A DNA stretch of 45,266 nt from assembly GCA_903858935.1 (NCBI GenBank), contig CAIOKO010000069.1:1-45266 (forward strand), in the 5' to 3' direction. The notes under the pieces are model-generated. The model was not told the DNA's origin. It saw only the letters and a program-made list of their open reading frames with translations, and ran no database searches. The first letter of the stretch is position 1. Each line of letters starts with the position of its first letter. The translations under genes and the position numbers were made by a program. Of the stretch, positions 1-7,002 are shown piece by piece. The DNA comes from an uncultured Schlesneria sp. Lineage in GTDB: Bacteria > Planctomycetota > Planctomycetia > Planctomycetales > Planctomycetaceae.

Positions 1-135
1 AACTCTGCTCGCTGAACCATTATTGATGACTTCCAAGACATGACATCCCCCTTTCACAGGGGATCTTCTCACATCACCTACGTGTTACCCATGTCCCCGA
101 ACGCGCGCCACCTATGTGTCCAGTCTATACACACG
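1..135. other. possible remnant of an insertion-sequence end
   Basis: No gene was recognised. Two related motifs follow each other: TACCCATGTCCCCG near 86-99 and CACCTATGTGTCCAG near 110-124. Repeated short motifs of this kind are found at the ends of some IS21-like elements, but no transposase gene lies in the window and the left side is cut off. The call is a guess from motif resemblance only. Confidence 0.2.
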
Positions 136-200
136 AGGTCGGTGGAGAGCTTGGAGGGAGTCTTTGTGGCTTCTTTGTCGTAGCTTTCCAGTCGTTGCTT

Positions 201-221
201 CCACTGACGCGGGGTCAGTGG
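201..221. repeat. 8-bp perfect hairpin near the left edge
   Basis: CCACTGAC (201-208) and GTCAGTGG (214-221) are perfect inverted copies separated by five bases. A direct repeat, GTGGAGAGCTTG, occurs near 142-153 and again near 218-229, overlapping the right arm. The stretch holds no convincing gene. It could be a transcription terminator or the remains of a mobile element; there is no T-run to favour the first. Confidence 0.4.
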
Positions 222-340
222 AGAGCTTGAATTGCGATGGTCTCCGCCGATTTGTATTCAACTTCATTGCTGTCTTCTCGAAGGCTTCCAAGGCCGGTGA
301 TCCGTTTGACGGCAATTGATCGACCAACGGCAAATCAGTG

Positions 341-466
341 CAAACTCCACTCCCCCTGCGGGGGTGGATTCGGGCCTTCGCCCTGGTGTTTTGTAATCGA
401 TCGATCAACGACACGCGTGCTGGTGCAAAGGCCCGTTAACCACCGCCACGGGGGCGGTGGGGTTTC
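341..466. repeat. palindromic repeat element, family B, copy 1
   Basis: The left arm is GC-rich (CTCCACTCCCCCTGCGGGGG followed by a degenerate TTCGGGCCTTCGCCCT). The right arm is GCAAAGGCCCGTTAACCAC followed by a G-rich tract (about 424-463). The arms are inverted relative to each other with about 40 bases between. The same arms recur at 3740-3862 (copy 2), at 42265-42398, and as half copies at 42517, 43211 and, degenerate, 6768. It ends about 110 bases before dndB. It resembles the REP/BIME class of dispersed palindromes; no RAYT-type transposase is visible here. Confidence 0.75.
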
Positions 467-537
467 GTTTTTGTTGTTTCCAGACACCACCAGACTACCC
501 GAACTTTCTAAAATCAGGAAGTCTGTATAAAGTATTT

Positions 538-559
538 GGAAGTGAAACGAATGACTTCC
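538..559 (+). promoter_or_regulatory. candidate operator/promoter region of dndB
   Basis: GGAAGT (538-543) and ACTTCC (554-559) form a 6-bp dyad with a 10-base spacer, about 18 bases before the dndB start. A TATAAA box lies at 526-531 without a good -35 match. In Salmonella, DndB is reported to repress dnd transcription, so an operator here would make sense. The assignment is inference from position and symmetry. Confidence 0.3.
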
Positions 560-576
560 ACATCGGGTGTCTCGCC

Positions 577-1665
577 ATGGCAAGTTTTGAATATCTTTTT
601 CCGTCGATACGCGGCGTACAGTCCGGGCGCGAGTACTACGTATCCATGTGCCCGTTGCGATTGATCCCACGTATTTTCTTGTTCGACGACGAGGAACTGC
701 GCCCGGAATTGCGGGCTCAACGCGTGTTGAACAAACAGCGTGTCCCCGAGATGGCTCGTTATTTAGTTGCCAATCCGAAGGACTACACCTTCTCGGCATT
801 GACCGCTTCGATCGACGGAAGGGTGAAGTTCGATGCGCTAGGTGACACCGCGGCAGAACGAAGCGTCGGCACGCTGCGTGTTCCAATGAGTGCCAAATTT
901 GTCATCAACGACGGTCAACATCGCCAGGCGGCCATTAGAGAGGCGCTGCAAGAGAACCCCGATCTGGGTGATGAAACGATTGCGGTTGTCTTCTTTCTGG
1001 ATGTCGGTTTAAAGCGGTGCCAGCAAATGTTTGCCGACCTGAATCGGCACGCCGTCCGACCAACTCCCTCGTTGGGTCTCTTGTACGATCATCGGGACGA
1101 AGGGGCTCGACTGGCAAAAGAATTGGTGGAACGCGTCGCCGTCTTCGCTGGCCTCACCGAGCTTGAGCGAAGCACGATATCGAACCGATCAATCAAACTC
1201 TTCACACTCAGTGCGATTCACAACGCCACGCATACGCTTTTGATGCGTCTTGATCTGAAGTCGCGTGAAGAACAGGCGAGTCTGGCAACGGAGTACTGGA
1301 CTGAAGTCGCGCGGCACATTCCGGATTGGACCCTGGCCAAAGATCGAAAGATCAGCGCTGCGGACTTGCGACGAGATTTTATTCATGCTCATGCGCTGGC
1401 ACTCGCAGCACTGGCTCGGGTCGGTAATACCTTGTTGACGTCGCATCGCAAGGACTGGAAGGCGCGACTGAAGCCACTCGATTCTATTGACTGGTCTCGA
1501 GAAAACACCGACGTCTGGGAAGGTCGAGCGATGAACGCCGGACGGCTTTCGAAACGGAGCATCAATGTCACGTTGACGGCCAATCTGATCAAGCAGCATC
1601 TTGGGTTGCCGTTGACGGCGGATGAACAGGCGATTGATTCGAAGCTGAAGAGGAAGACGAAATGA
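577..1665 (+). CDS. dndB: DndB, DNA phosphorothioation system regulator (DGQHR family)
   Basis: This is the DndB member of the DNA phosphorothioate modification system. It is not needed for the sulfur chemistry itself; in Salmonella it is described as a transcriptional repressor of the modification genes. The protein is 362 residues. The family motif DGQHR is at 112-116 (INDGQHRQAAI), and the second conserved block FADLNRHAVRP follows near 150. The frame is open upstream to 457, but the ATG at 577 is chosen because similarity-like sequence starts there (MASFEYLFPS). The ribosome binding site is weak. It is the first gene of the cluster and is separated from dndC by 358 bp that hold repeat element A. 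No dndA precedes or diverges from it. The family call is confident; the regulatory role in this organism is inferred. Confidence 0.93.
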   Translation: MASFEYLFPSIRGVQSGREYYVSMCPLRLIPRIFLFDDEELRPELRAQRVLNKQRVPEMARYLVANPKDYTFSALTASIDGRVKFDALGDTAAERSVGTLRVPMSAKFVINDGQHRQAAIREALQENPDLGDETIAVVFFLDVGLKRCQQMFADLNRHAVRPTPSLGLLYDHRDEGARLAKELVERVAVFAGLTELERSTISNRSIKLFTLSAIHNATHTLLMRLDLKSREEQASLATEYWTEVARHIPDWTLAKDRKISAADLRRDFIHAHALALAALARVGNTLLTSHRKDWKARLKPLDSIDWSRENTDVWEGRAMNAGRLSKRSINVTLTANLIKQHLGLPLTADEQAIDSKLKRKTK

Positions 1666-1704
1666 CGGGATTTTCTGGCAATTGTGCCAATGCATCGGAG
1701 TCTT

Positions 1705-1877
1705 CCAAAGTAGCCATCATCGCTCCGCGTGATGAGCATGTGCCGGAAACGACCCAATCGTTGCTTTAGTGTCGGAACAAAGACCTCGTTTGAACACCTT
1801 TTTTGAAAACATGCGGATTGAAATATGGGAGATTCTCGAACGATGCTCATCACGCGGAGCGATGATGGCTACTTTGG
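1705..1877. repeat. inverted-repeat element, family A, copy 1 (between dndB and dndC)
   Basis: Two perfectly matching 34-bp inverted arms (1705-1738 and 1844-1877) begin with CCAAAGTAGCCATCATCGCT and enclose about 105 bases. The same arms bound elements at 37519-37691 and 40414-40586, all 173 bp long, and the interiors also align, this copy being in the opposite orientation to the other two. Similarity with the 37.5 kb copy continues past the right arm to about 1985, so the full element may be about 280 bp. It has the form of a MITE-like non-autonomous element. No target duplication was identified by eye. Confidence 0.85.
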
Positions 1878-1983
1878 TCGGAAGCGAAGCCGCTCAAGCG
1901 TTTTCTCCGACGCAGGTCTTCGCCTTTGCATCGCTGAAGACCACTGCATGACCGAGGACGGTCATACTGTGGCACAAGATTAA
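1843..1983 (+). other. short reading frame carried by element A, copy 1
   Basis: A 46-codon frame starts in the right arm of element A with MLITRSDDGYFG and contains MTEDGHTV before its stop. The copy at 37326-37553 (minus strand) has a frame of the same layout (MLITRSDDGYFG, then LTEDGKTV), with one apparent two-codon gap that keeps the frame. This may be a small conserved protein or the remains of one. Alternatively it may reflect a conserved hairpin: ATGACCG/CGGTCAT with loop AGGA at about 1948-1965. No clear ribosome binding site precedes it. Confidence 0.3.
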
Positions 1984-1990
1984 GGCACAC

Positions 1991-2015
1991 CACGGAACCG
2001 TCCGTGCTTAGGAGG
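1991..2015 (+). promoter_or_regulatory. hairpin directly before a strong ribosome binding site for dndC
   Basis: CACGGA (1991-1996) pairs with TCCGTG (2001-2006) around ACCG. AGGAGG follows at 2010-2015, eight bases before the dndC ATG at 2024. The strong site fixes the dndC start. The hairpin abuts the end of the extended element A and could affect translation; that effect is inference. Confidence 0.5.
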
Positions 2016-2023
2016 AAATCGAA

Positions 2024-3565
2024 ATGGCAAAAGCGCCTGTGGCTTCGAATAAAGAATCGGCGTTTGCCGAACTGGGGCTCGCCAAGACCGTGGCGGCGGT
2101 CTGTGACGAGATTCGGCAGCTTTACCTGTGGGATGAAATCCCCTGGGTGGTCGGGTACAGCGGTGGGAAAGATTCCAGCGCCGTACTGCAACTGATCTGG
2201 CTGGCGATTCGGGAACTGCCACCGGAACAACGTCGCAAGCCGATCCATGTGATCTCCACCGATACGCTGGTCGAACAACCGGTTGTCGCGGCCTGGGTGA
2301 CGGCATCGCATCTGAAGATGCAGGCGGCGGCGACGGAACAGGGATTGCCGATCACGCCGCATAAACTGACGCCTGACGTGAAAGATACGTTCTGGGTCAA
2401 CCTGATCGGCAAGGGTTATCCCGCTCCGCGAAAGCTGTTTCGCTGGTGTACCAGCCGGATGAAAATCAATCCGTCCAACAATTTCATCCGCAGCGTCGTT
2501 CGGGAATCGGGCGAAGCGATTCTTGTCCTGGGGACGCGCAAGGCCGAAAGCCAGCGACGGGCACTCGGCATGGCCAAGCTGGAAGAAAAGCGGGTTCGCG
2601 AACGATTGACCCCCAACAAAAACCTGCCGAACTCATTGGTCTATACGCCGATCGAGGACTGGTCGAACGACGATGTCTGGCTGTTCCTGATGCAGGTCAA
2701 GAACCCGTGGGGACATACCAATAAATCGTTGCTCGGCATGTACCAGGGCGCATCGGCTGACGGTGAATGTCCGCTGGTGGTTGATACGACGACCCCCAGT
2801 TGTGGCAACAGCCGGTTCGGTTGCTGGGTCTGTACGCTGGTCGATAAAGACCGGTCGATGGAAGCAATGATCAAGAACGACGACGAAAAGGTCTGGATGA
2901 CTCCTCTGCTGGAATTGCGGAACGATCTGGCCGACTTCGATAAAGAACCCGAACGACGCGACTACCGCCGGATGAGTGGCCGGGTTCAATTGTTTCATGA
3001 CGGGCTGGTTCGCGGCCCGTACACGAAAGAGGCTCGGGAACATTGGCTGCGGCGGGTGTTGGAGGCTCAACGAGACATCCGCGAGGTCGGCCCGGACGAG
3101 TTTCGCGAGATTGAGTTAATCTCGATGCCTGAACTGCACGAAATCCGTCGGATCTGGCTGTACGAGAAACATGAATTCGATGACAGCCTCCCTGCGATTT
3201 ATCAGGAAGTGCTGGGCGAGCCGCTGCCTGTGATCGCGTCGGACGACAATCTGTTACGGTCCGAGGACTGGTCGATCCTGCAGGAAGTCTGTGGCGACGA
3301 TCCTGAGTTTTTCCAGTTGCAGGCGAGTCTGCTGGACATCGAACGGGAGTTCCGGGGAATGTCACGCCGTGCCGGGATCTATGAGGCGCTGGACGACAGA
3401 TTACGGGCTAGCCAATACGGCAGTGAAGAGGAAGCGTTGGCGATTCGTCAGGATGAACAGCAACGCCAAAAAGATGCCGAGAAAATTGAGGAACCAACGT
3501 CGTTCGTGCAAAAAACTTTATTCGAATCAGCGATGATCGAAGAGGACGACGAGGTGGTTCTGTGA
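2024..3565 (+). CDS. dndC: DndC, phosphorothioation ATP-pyrophosphatase/sulfurtransferase
   Basis: DndC activates the DNA backbone with ATP and takes part in sulfur transfer. It belongs to the PAPS-reductase-like ATP pyrophosphatases and in studied systems carries a 4Fe-4S cluster. The protein is 513 residues, the usual size. The PP-loop SGGKDS is at 46-51. Candidate cluster cysteines are C142 (RWCTSR), C249, C260, C267 and C270 (the SCGNSRFGCWVC block). The start is fixed by AGGAGG eight bases upstream. Its stop TGA overlaps a GTG (GTGA, 3562-3565) that begins a frame reading MILQ, the same first four residues as DndD. This suggests that dndC and dndD originally overlapped by four bases. The family call is very secure. 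Confidence 0.96.
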   Translation: MAKAPVASNKESAFAELGLAKTVAAVCDEIRQLYLWDEIPWVVGYSGGKDSSAVLQLIWLAIRELPPEQRRKPIHVISTDTLVEQPVVAAWVTASHLKMQAAATEQGLPITPHKLTPDVKDTFWVNLIGKGYPAPRKLFRWCTSRMKINPSNNFIRSVVRESGEAILVLGTRKAESQRRALGMAKLEEKRVRERLTPNKNLPNSLVYTPIEDWSNDDVWLFLMQVKNPWGHTNKSLLGMYQGASADGECPLVVDTTTPSCGNSRFGCWVCTLVDKDRSMEAMIKNDDEKVWMTPLLELRNDLADFDKEPERRDYRRMSGRVQLFHDGLVRGPYTKEAREHWLRRVLEAQRDIREVGPDEFREIELISMPELHEIRRIWLYEKHEFDDSLPAIYQEVLGEPLPVIASDDNLLRSEDWSILQEVCGDDPEFFQLQASLLDIEREFRGMSRRAGIYEALDDRLRASQYGSEEEALAIRQDEQQRQKDAEKIEEPTSFVQKTLFESAMIEEDDEVVL

Positions 3566-3909
3566 TTCTTCAATGTTGCCCTCTCGCTCCGAGAGCGGAA
3601 AGCCGAATGCTCGGTTGCCTGATACCGAAATCACGGTTTACCAGGGAGATGATCCTGGTTGGCAATTCGGCTTACATCTCGCGGCGCGAGATGGCGACTT
3701 TTGGAAAGATCCGCAACTTCCAAAGACGCGAACCGACCGCAACCCCACTCCCCCTGCGGGAGTGGTTAACGGGCCTTTGCCCTAGAACAATGAGCTTGGG
3801 AAATCTCGCAGGACTGGTGCAAAGGCCCGTTAACCACCAGGGCGGGCCCGGTGGGGTGGCGTTCAATGACGCATTGGCGATGTGTTTGCGCGGTGAGGTG
3901 ACTCGATGA
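3562..3909 (+). CDS. bridging frame between dndC and dndD, generated by inserted repeat
   Basis: A 115-codon frame begins with GTG inside the dndC stop (GTGA) and ends with the TGA inside the dndD start (ATGA, 3906-3909). It starts MILQ, like DndD, then diverges and runs through repeat element B. The family-B segment in it reads as PLPLREWLTGLCP, and copies elsewhere give similar peptides. No domain was recognised. A likely history is that a roughly 340-bp insertion split the original dndD start, a new start arose, and the open frame through the element preserved stop-start coupling. Whether the peptide has a function is unknown; it may exist only to carry ribosomes across. Its presence as a frame is certain, its being a gene is not. 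Confidence 0.35.
   Translation: MILQCCPLAPRAESRMLGCLIPKSRFTREMILVGNSAYISRREMATFGKIRNFQRREPTATPLPLREWLTGLCPRTMSLGNLAGLVQRPVNHQGGPGGVAFNDALAMCLRGEVTR
3740..3862. repeat. palindromic repeat element, family B, copy 2 (between dndC and dndD)
   Basis: The left arm (about 3742-3783) holds a CCACTCCCCCTGCGGGAGTGG hairpin core, with its last base beginning GTTAACGGGCCTTTGC. The right arm (about 3818-3858) is GCAAAGGCCCGTTAACCAC plus a G-rich tract. About 35 bases separate the arms. This is the best preserved full copy in the window. It lies inside what is normally a compact dndC-dndD junction, so it was probably acquired after the operon formed. Confidence 0.8.
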
Positions 3910-5930
3910 TTCTGCAACAACTAACGCTGCGAAACTTCGGCTTGTATTGCGGCGAACATCTGCTGGACCTTTCGCCCGGCCGCAAGCGGAATCGGGCGGC
4001 GCCGATCATTCTGTTTGGCGGGGTCAACGGGGGTGGCAAGACGACGATTCTCGATGCCATCCAGCTTGTGCTGTATGGTCCCCGTGCCCGGTGTTCCAAG
4101 CGGGGTGACAAATCGTATGACGATTTCCTGCGGGAATCGGTCCATCACGGGGTTGATGCGAGCGAAGGTGCGGCGATTCAACTTGCTTTCCGTTTCGCGG
4201 CGGAAGGGGAAGAACACCTGTATGAAGTCAGCCGGTCGTGGAGCGCTACGCGTGATCGCGTTCGCGAGCGGGTCGAAGTTCACAAAGATGGAGAACCGGA
4301 CGGCTGGTTGTCGGACAACTGGAATCAAGTGGTTGAAGAGCTGATCCCGTTCGGTATTGCGCAACTTTGTTTCTTCGACGCGGAAAAGATCCGGTTCCTG
4401 GCGGAAGATGAGACAAGTTCTGAGGCACTGGGGTTGGCGATCAAGTCACTGCTGGGACTTGATCTGGCTGAGCGACTCGTCGCCGACGCGGCCTCGCTGG
4501 AAACTCGGCTGGCCAAAAAAAGCCGAAAGTCGCCGGACCTGGTGGAAGCGGAACGGCTGGAGCAATTGCTGGAAGCGAAGCAGAACGAGATCGAAGCGGT
4601 GTATCAGGAAAAGGGCTCGGTCGAAAACCCGCGTCAGGTGGCGGAACGTCGTCTGACAAAAGCCGAGGATCACTTTGCCAAGGTCGGCGGCACACTGTGG
4701 AAGCAACGCGAAGAGCAGCAGCGAAAACTGGGTGAACTGGAATTCCAGTTACGCGAGTGCGAAGAGCGGCTGGTGACGCTGGCATCGGGTGATTTGCCGC
4801 TCGTCCTGGTCATGGATCTGTTGCAGGATGTCTCGGCCAGGGTCCAGTCAGAAGGTGCCGCGACGGAAAATGAAATCGTCGGCAAGCTGCTGGAAACGCG
4901 CGATCAACACGTCCTGTCGCTGTTAAAGAGCGAAAAGATTGGCGCGGCGACGGTCAAACGAGTGGCTGCCTTGCTGGAATCCGACCGAACGGCGCGAACG
5001 TCACCCGCTGGTGCGGAAAACCGGTTAATGCTGTCAGACGGTGGCCGACGGCAACTCGACCATTTATTAACGCGGACGCTGAGTGAACATTCTGAAACGA
5101 CCGATCGCTTACTGAAGGATCTCGACACGGGACGACGGGAATTGGAACAGGTCCAGCGCAGCCTGCAGGCGACCCCCGATGAGGAATCGATCCGCGAGGT
5201 GTCGGATGAATTGAAAGAGGCGGCCAGTGAGGCGGCCCGGTTAAAACAACAGGTTGAGCAAATTTCAAAACAACTCGCCAGCCTGCGAAGCGAACATGGC
5301 GAAATTGAAAGCGTGCTGAAACGATTGCGCAGGAAAGTGGTTGACGAAGAAATCCGGACCGAAGAAGAAGGCCGAGTCGCGACGCTGCTGAAGCGAACTC
5401 AAGAAACGATGAAAACGTATCTGAAGGTGGCGACGAATCGGAAGATAGACCGGCTGTCGCAACTGGTTTCCGATTCGTTTCGATATCTGCTGCGGAAGAA
5501 AACACTGGTCCAGCGAGTGCTGATCGACCCGGAAACGTTTGCGATCACACTGGTCGACCAGCAGGGCCGACTGGTTTCGAAAGAACGTCTTTCCGAGGGG
5601 GAAAAGCAGATTTTTGCGATTTCGGTGCTGTGGGGTTTGTCACAGGCGTCGGCCCGACCGTTGCCTGCGATCATTGATACACCGATGGCCCGCCTGGATG
5701 TGGCTCATCGGAATCAACTGGTGGAGCTTTATTTCCCGAGGGCCAGCCATCAGGTGATTATTCTGTCGACCGACACCGAAATTGAGCGGAACTATTTTCA
5801 GAAGCTTCAGCCACAGATCGCTCGGGCCTACCACCTGAACTATGACGAAGCGAAGAAGCAGACCGTCGCCAGTGAAGGCTATTTCTGGGACGCCGAACCG
5901 GTCGATCAGCACGAGGAAATTTCGGTATGA
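3906..5930 (+). CDS. dndD: DndD, SMC/Rad50-like ATPase of phosphorothioation
   Basis: DndD is the ATPase of the Dnd modification complex and works with DndC and DndE on DNA. The protein is 674 residues. A Walker A (GGVNGGGKTT, 38-47) sits at the N-terminus. A long Glu/Arg-rich coiled-coil middle runs from about 190 to 520. The ABC signature LSEGEKQ is at 562-568, followed by a Walker B-like IIDTPMARLD near 592-601. This is the split-ATPase layout of SMC/Rad50 proteins. The ATG at 3906 overlaps the stop of the bridging frame, and the gene ends in a 4-base overlap with dndE (ATGA). No defect was seen in the motifs, so the enzyme looks active despite the insertion just upstream. Confidence 0.95.
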   Translation: MILQQLTLRNFGLYCGEHLLDLSPGRKRNRAAPIILFGGVNGGGKTTILDAIQLVLYGPRARCSKRGDKSYDDFLRESVHHGVDASEGAAIQLAFRFAAEGEEHLYEVSRSWSATRDRVRERVEVHKDGEPDGWLSDNWNQVVEELIPFGIAQLCFFDAEKIRFLAEDETSSEALGLAIKSLLGLDLAERLVADAASLETRLAKKSRKSPDLVEAERLEQLLEAKQNEIEAVYQEKGSVENPRQVAERRLTKAEDHFAKVGGTLWKQREEQQRKLGELEFQLRECEERLVTLASGDLPLVLVMDLLQDVSARVQSEGAATENEIVGKLLETRDQHVLSLLKSEKIGAATVKRVAALLESDRTARTSPAGAENRLMLSDGGRRQLDHLLTRTLSEHSETTDRLLKDLDTGRRELEQVQRSLQATPDEESIREVSDELKEAASEAARLKQQVEQISKQLASLRSEHGEIESVLKRLRRKVVDEEIRTEEEGRVATLLKRTQETMKTYLKVATNRKIDRLSQLVSDSFRYLLRKKTLVQRVLIDPETFAITLVDQQGRLVSKERLSEGEKQIFAISVLWGLSQASARPLPAIIDTPMARLDVAHRNQLVELYFPRASHQVIILSTDTEIERNYFQKLQPQIARAYHLNYDEAKKQTVASEGYFWDAEPVDQHEEISV

Positions 5931-6304
5931 GCCTGAAACAGATTCGCTTGTCGACCCAAGCGAAAGAGCAGTTGATCCGGTTGAAGACTCGAACGGGGAT
6001 TACGCAGTGGAACATCCTGTGTCGGTGGGCGTTTTGTCTGTCGCTGGCTGAGCCGACGCCTCCAACGCCGGTTGAGATTCCCGCCGACAGCAACGTGGAA
6101 ATGAGCTGGACAGTTTTTGGCGGCGATTGTCACGAGCTTTACCATGCGCTGCTAATGGAACGAGTGATCCGAGATGGAATTGAGACGACTCAGGACAACC
6201 TGACGCGTCAATTCCGCCTCCATTTGCATCGAGGGATCAGCTACCTGGCGACTCCGAACAAGATTCGCTCGATCAGCGACTTGATTGCGACGACAATGTC
6301 ATAG
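5927..6304 (+). CDS. dndE: DndE, DNA-binding subunit of phosphorothioation
   Basis: DndE is the small Dnd subunit. The E. coli protein forms a tetramer that prefers nicked DNA and is needed for modification. The frame is 125 residues, typical of the family. The conserved N-terminus is visible: IRLSTQAKEQLIRLKTRTG followed by a hydrophobic helix (WNILCRWAFCLSL). It overlaps dndD by four bases, so the two are translationally coupled. It is the last gene of the cluster: no dndFGH (DNA-cleaving partner genes) follows, and about 700 bp without a recognisable gene separate it from a peptide transporter. Confidence 0.93.
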   Translation: MSLKQIRLSTQAKEQLIRLKTRTGITQWNILCRWAFCLSLAEPTPPTPVEIPADSNVEMSWTVFGGDCHELYHALLMERVIRDGIETTQDNLTRQFRLHLHRGISYLATPNKIRSISDLIATTMS

Positions 6305-6423
6305 CATGGCTAGTGACACGTATCGCTGTGATGGATACAGCAAATTGGCGGCCAGCAGTCACGCATCGTAGGCGTTGAAGACAACTCGTATCATGGGACT
6401 GATCATTTACCGCACGCAAACTA

Positions 6424-6448
6424 TTCGCGCCCTTAATTTCGGGGCGAA
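6424..6448 (+). terminator. possible terminator of the dnd operon
   Basis: TTCGCGCCC (6424-6432) pairs, with one bulge, with GGGGCGAA (6441-6448), and A/T-rich sequence follows. It lies 120 bases after the dndE stop on the same strand. There is no clean T-run, so the call is weak. Confidence 0.3.
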
Positions 6449-6589
6449 ATATTATCGATAGTGTTTCCCTTTCAGGTCACGCCTCAATCGTCGTTTCATG
6501 AGACGATCGCGACGCGTGATCTATAGTCTTGCGTTTTTAGAACTTATTTTTTGTTTTCAATAACAGCAGACGTTTCCTCCGCGTTTAAC

Positions 6590-6616
6590 CCGACGCGAGA
6601 AGCGCAGGCGCGTCGG
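6590..6616. repeat. 8-bp hairpin in the post-dnd spacer
   Basis: CCGACGCG (6590-6597) and CGCGTCGG (6609-6616) are perfect inverted copies with an 11-base loop, flanked by TTTAA and GTTTA. The role is unknown. Confidence 0.45.
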
Positions 6617-6767
6617 CGTTTAGTCGATCTCTTGCGGAGGTCGCTGGGGTGGGATTTCGACGTTATGTCTGCGAATTTGGGTTCGGGCTTTGTTCATGGC
6701 TCCGAATAGCTCGCTTCTCTTCGAGGCGCGGTTAAACGAAGGGGGCAGCGCCATGAAGGAAATCAGA

Positions 6768-6813
6768 CCAAACCCCACCGGGCTCCCCGTTATCGACGGG
6801 TCTTTGCACCAGC
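6768..6813. repeat. degenerate half copy of repeat family B
   Basis: AACCCCACCGGG followed by GTTATCGACGGGTCTTTGCACCAG aligns with the reverse complement of the family-B right arm (CCCCACCG... then GTTAACGGGCCTTTGCACCAG). Only one arm is present. Confidence 0.5.
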
Positions 6814-7002
6814 ACTATTGCGCCGCCGACATGAGGCCATCCGAATTCTCGTGCGTCTTGCTTCAGTCAGGGGCTATTCTTCGTTACAAACTCTGGCGGG
6901 TCCCGTTTCTTCGATGGTCAGAGGATTTCAGCGCCTTACTTCTCTGACCCGCTTGCAGAGACCTCATTGTTAGAATCGTGCTTTCTCTGAAAAAGGGAGT
7001 CT

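Larger units (their letters stand above)
6305..7002. other. gene-free stretch after dndE with hairpins and a degenerate repeat
   Basis: No convincing gene is present; an 85-codon frame at 6690-6947 runs through a repeat remnant and lacks any family feature. Three structures can be seen: a hairpin at 6424-6448, a hairpin CCGACGCG/CGCGTCGG at 6590-6616, and a degenerate family-B arm at 6768-6813. The GTG of the next gene is preceded by AAAGGGAG at 6992-6999. Confidence 0.6.

Noticed and set aside
1389-1853. A 154-codon minus-strand frame across the dndB end and element A
   Set aside because: Antisense to dndB; only the part in the repeat arm resembles the other copies, because of the inverted arms.
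3740-3862. Family-B palindrome considered as a terminator between dndC and dndD
   Set aside because: There is no T-run after either arm, and the coupled frame through it argues for read-through; the same sequence occurs elsewhere as a dispersed repeat.
6690-6947. An 85-codon frame in the spacer after dndE
   Set aside because: It runs through a degenerate family-B repeat arm and shows no domain or clear ribosome binding site.
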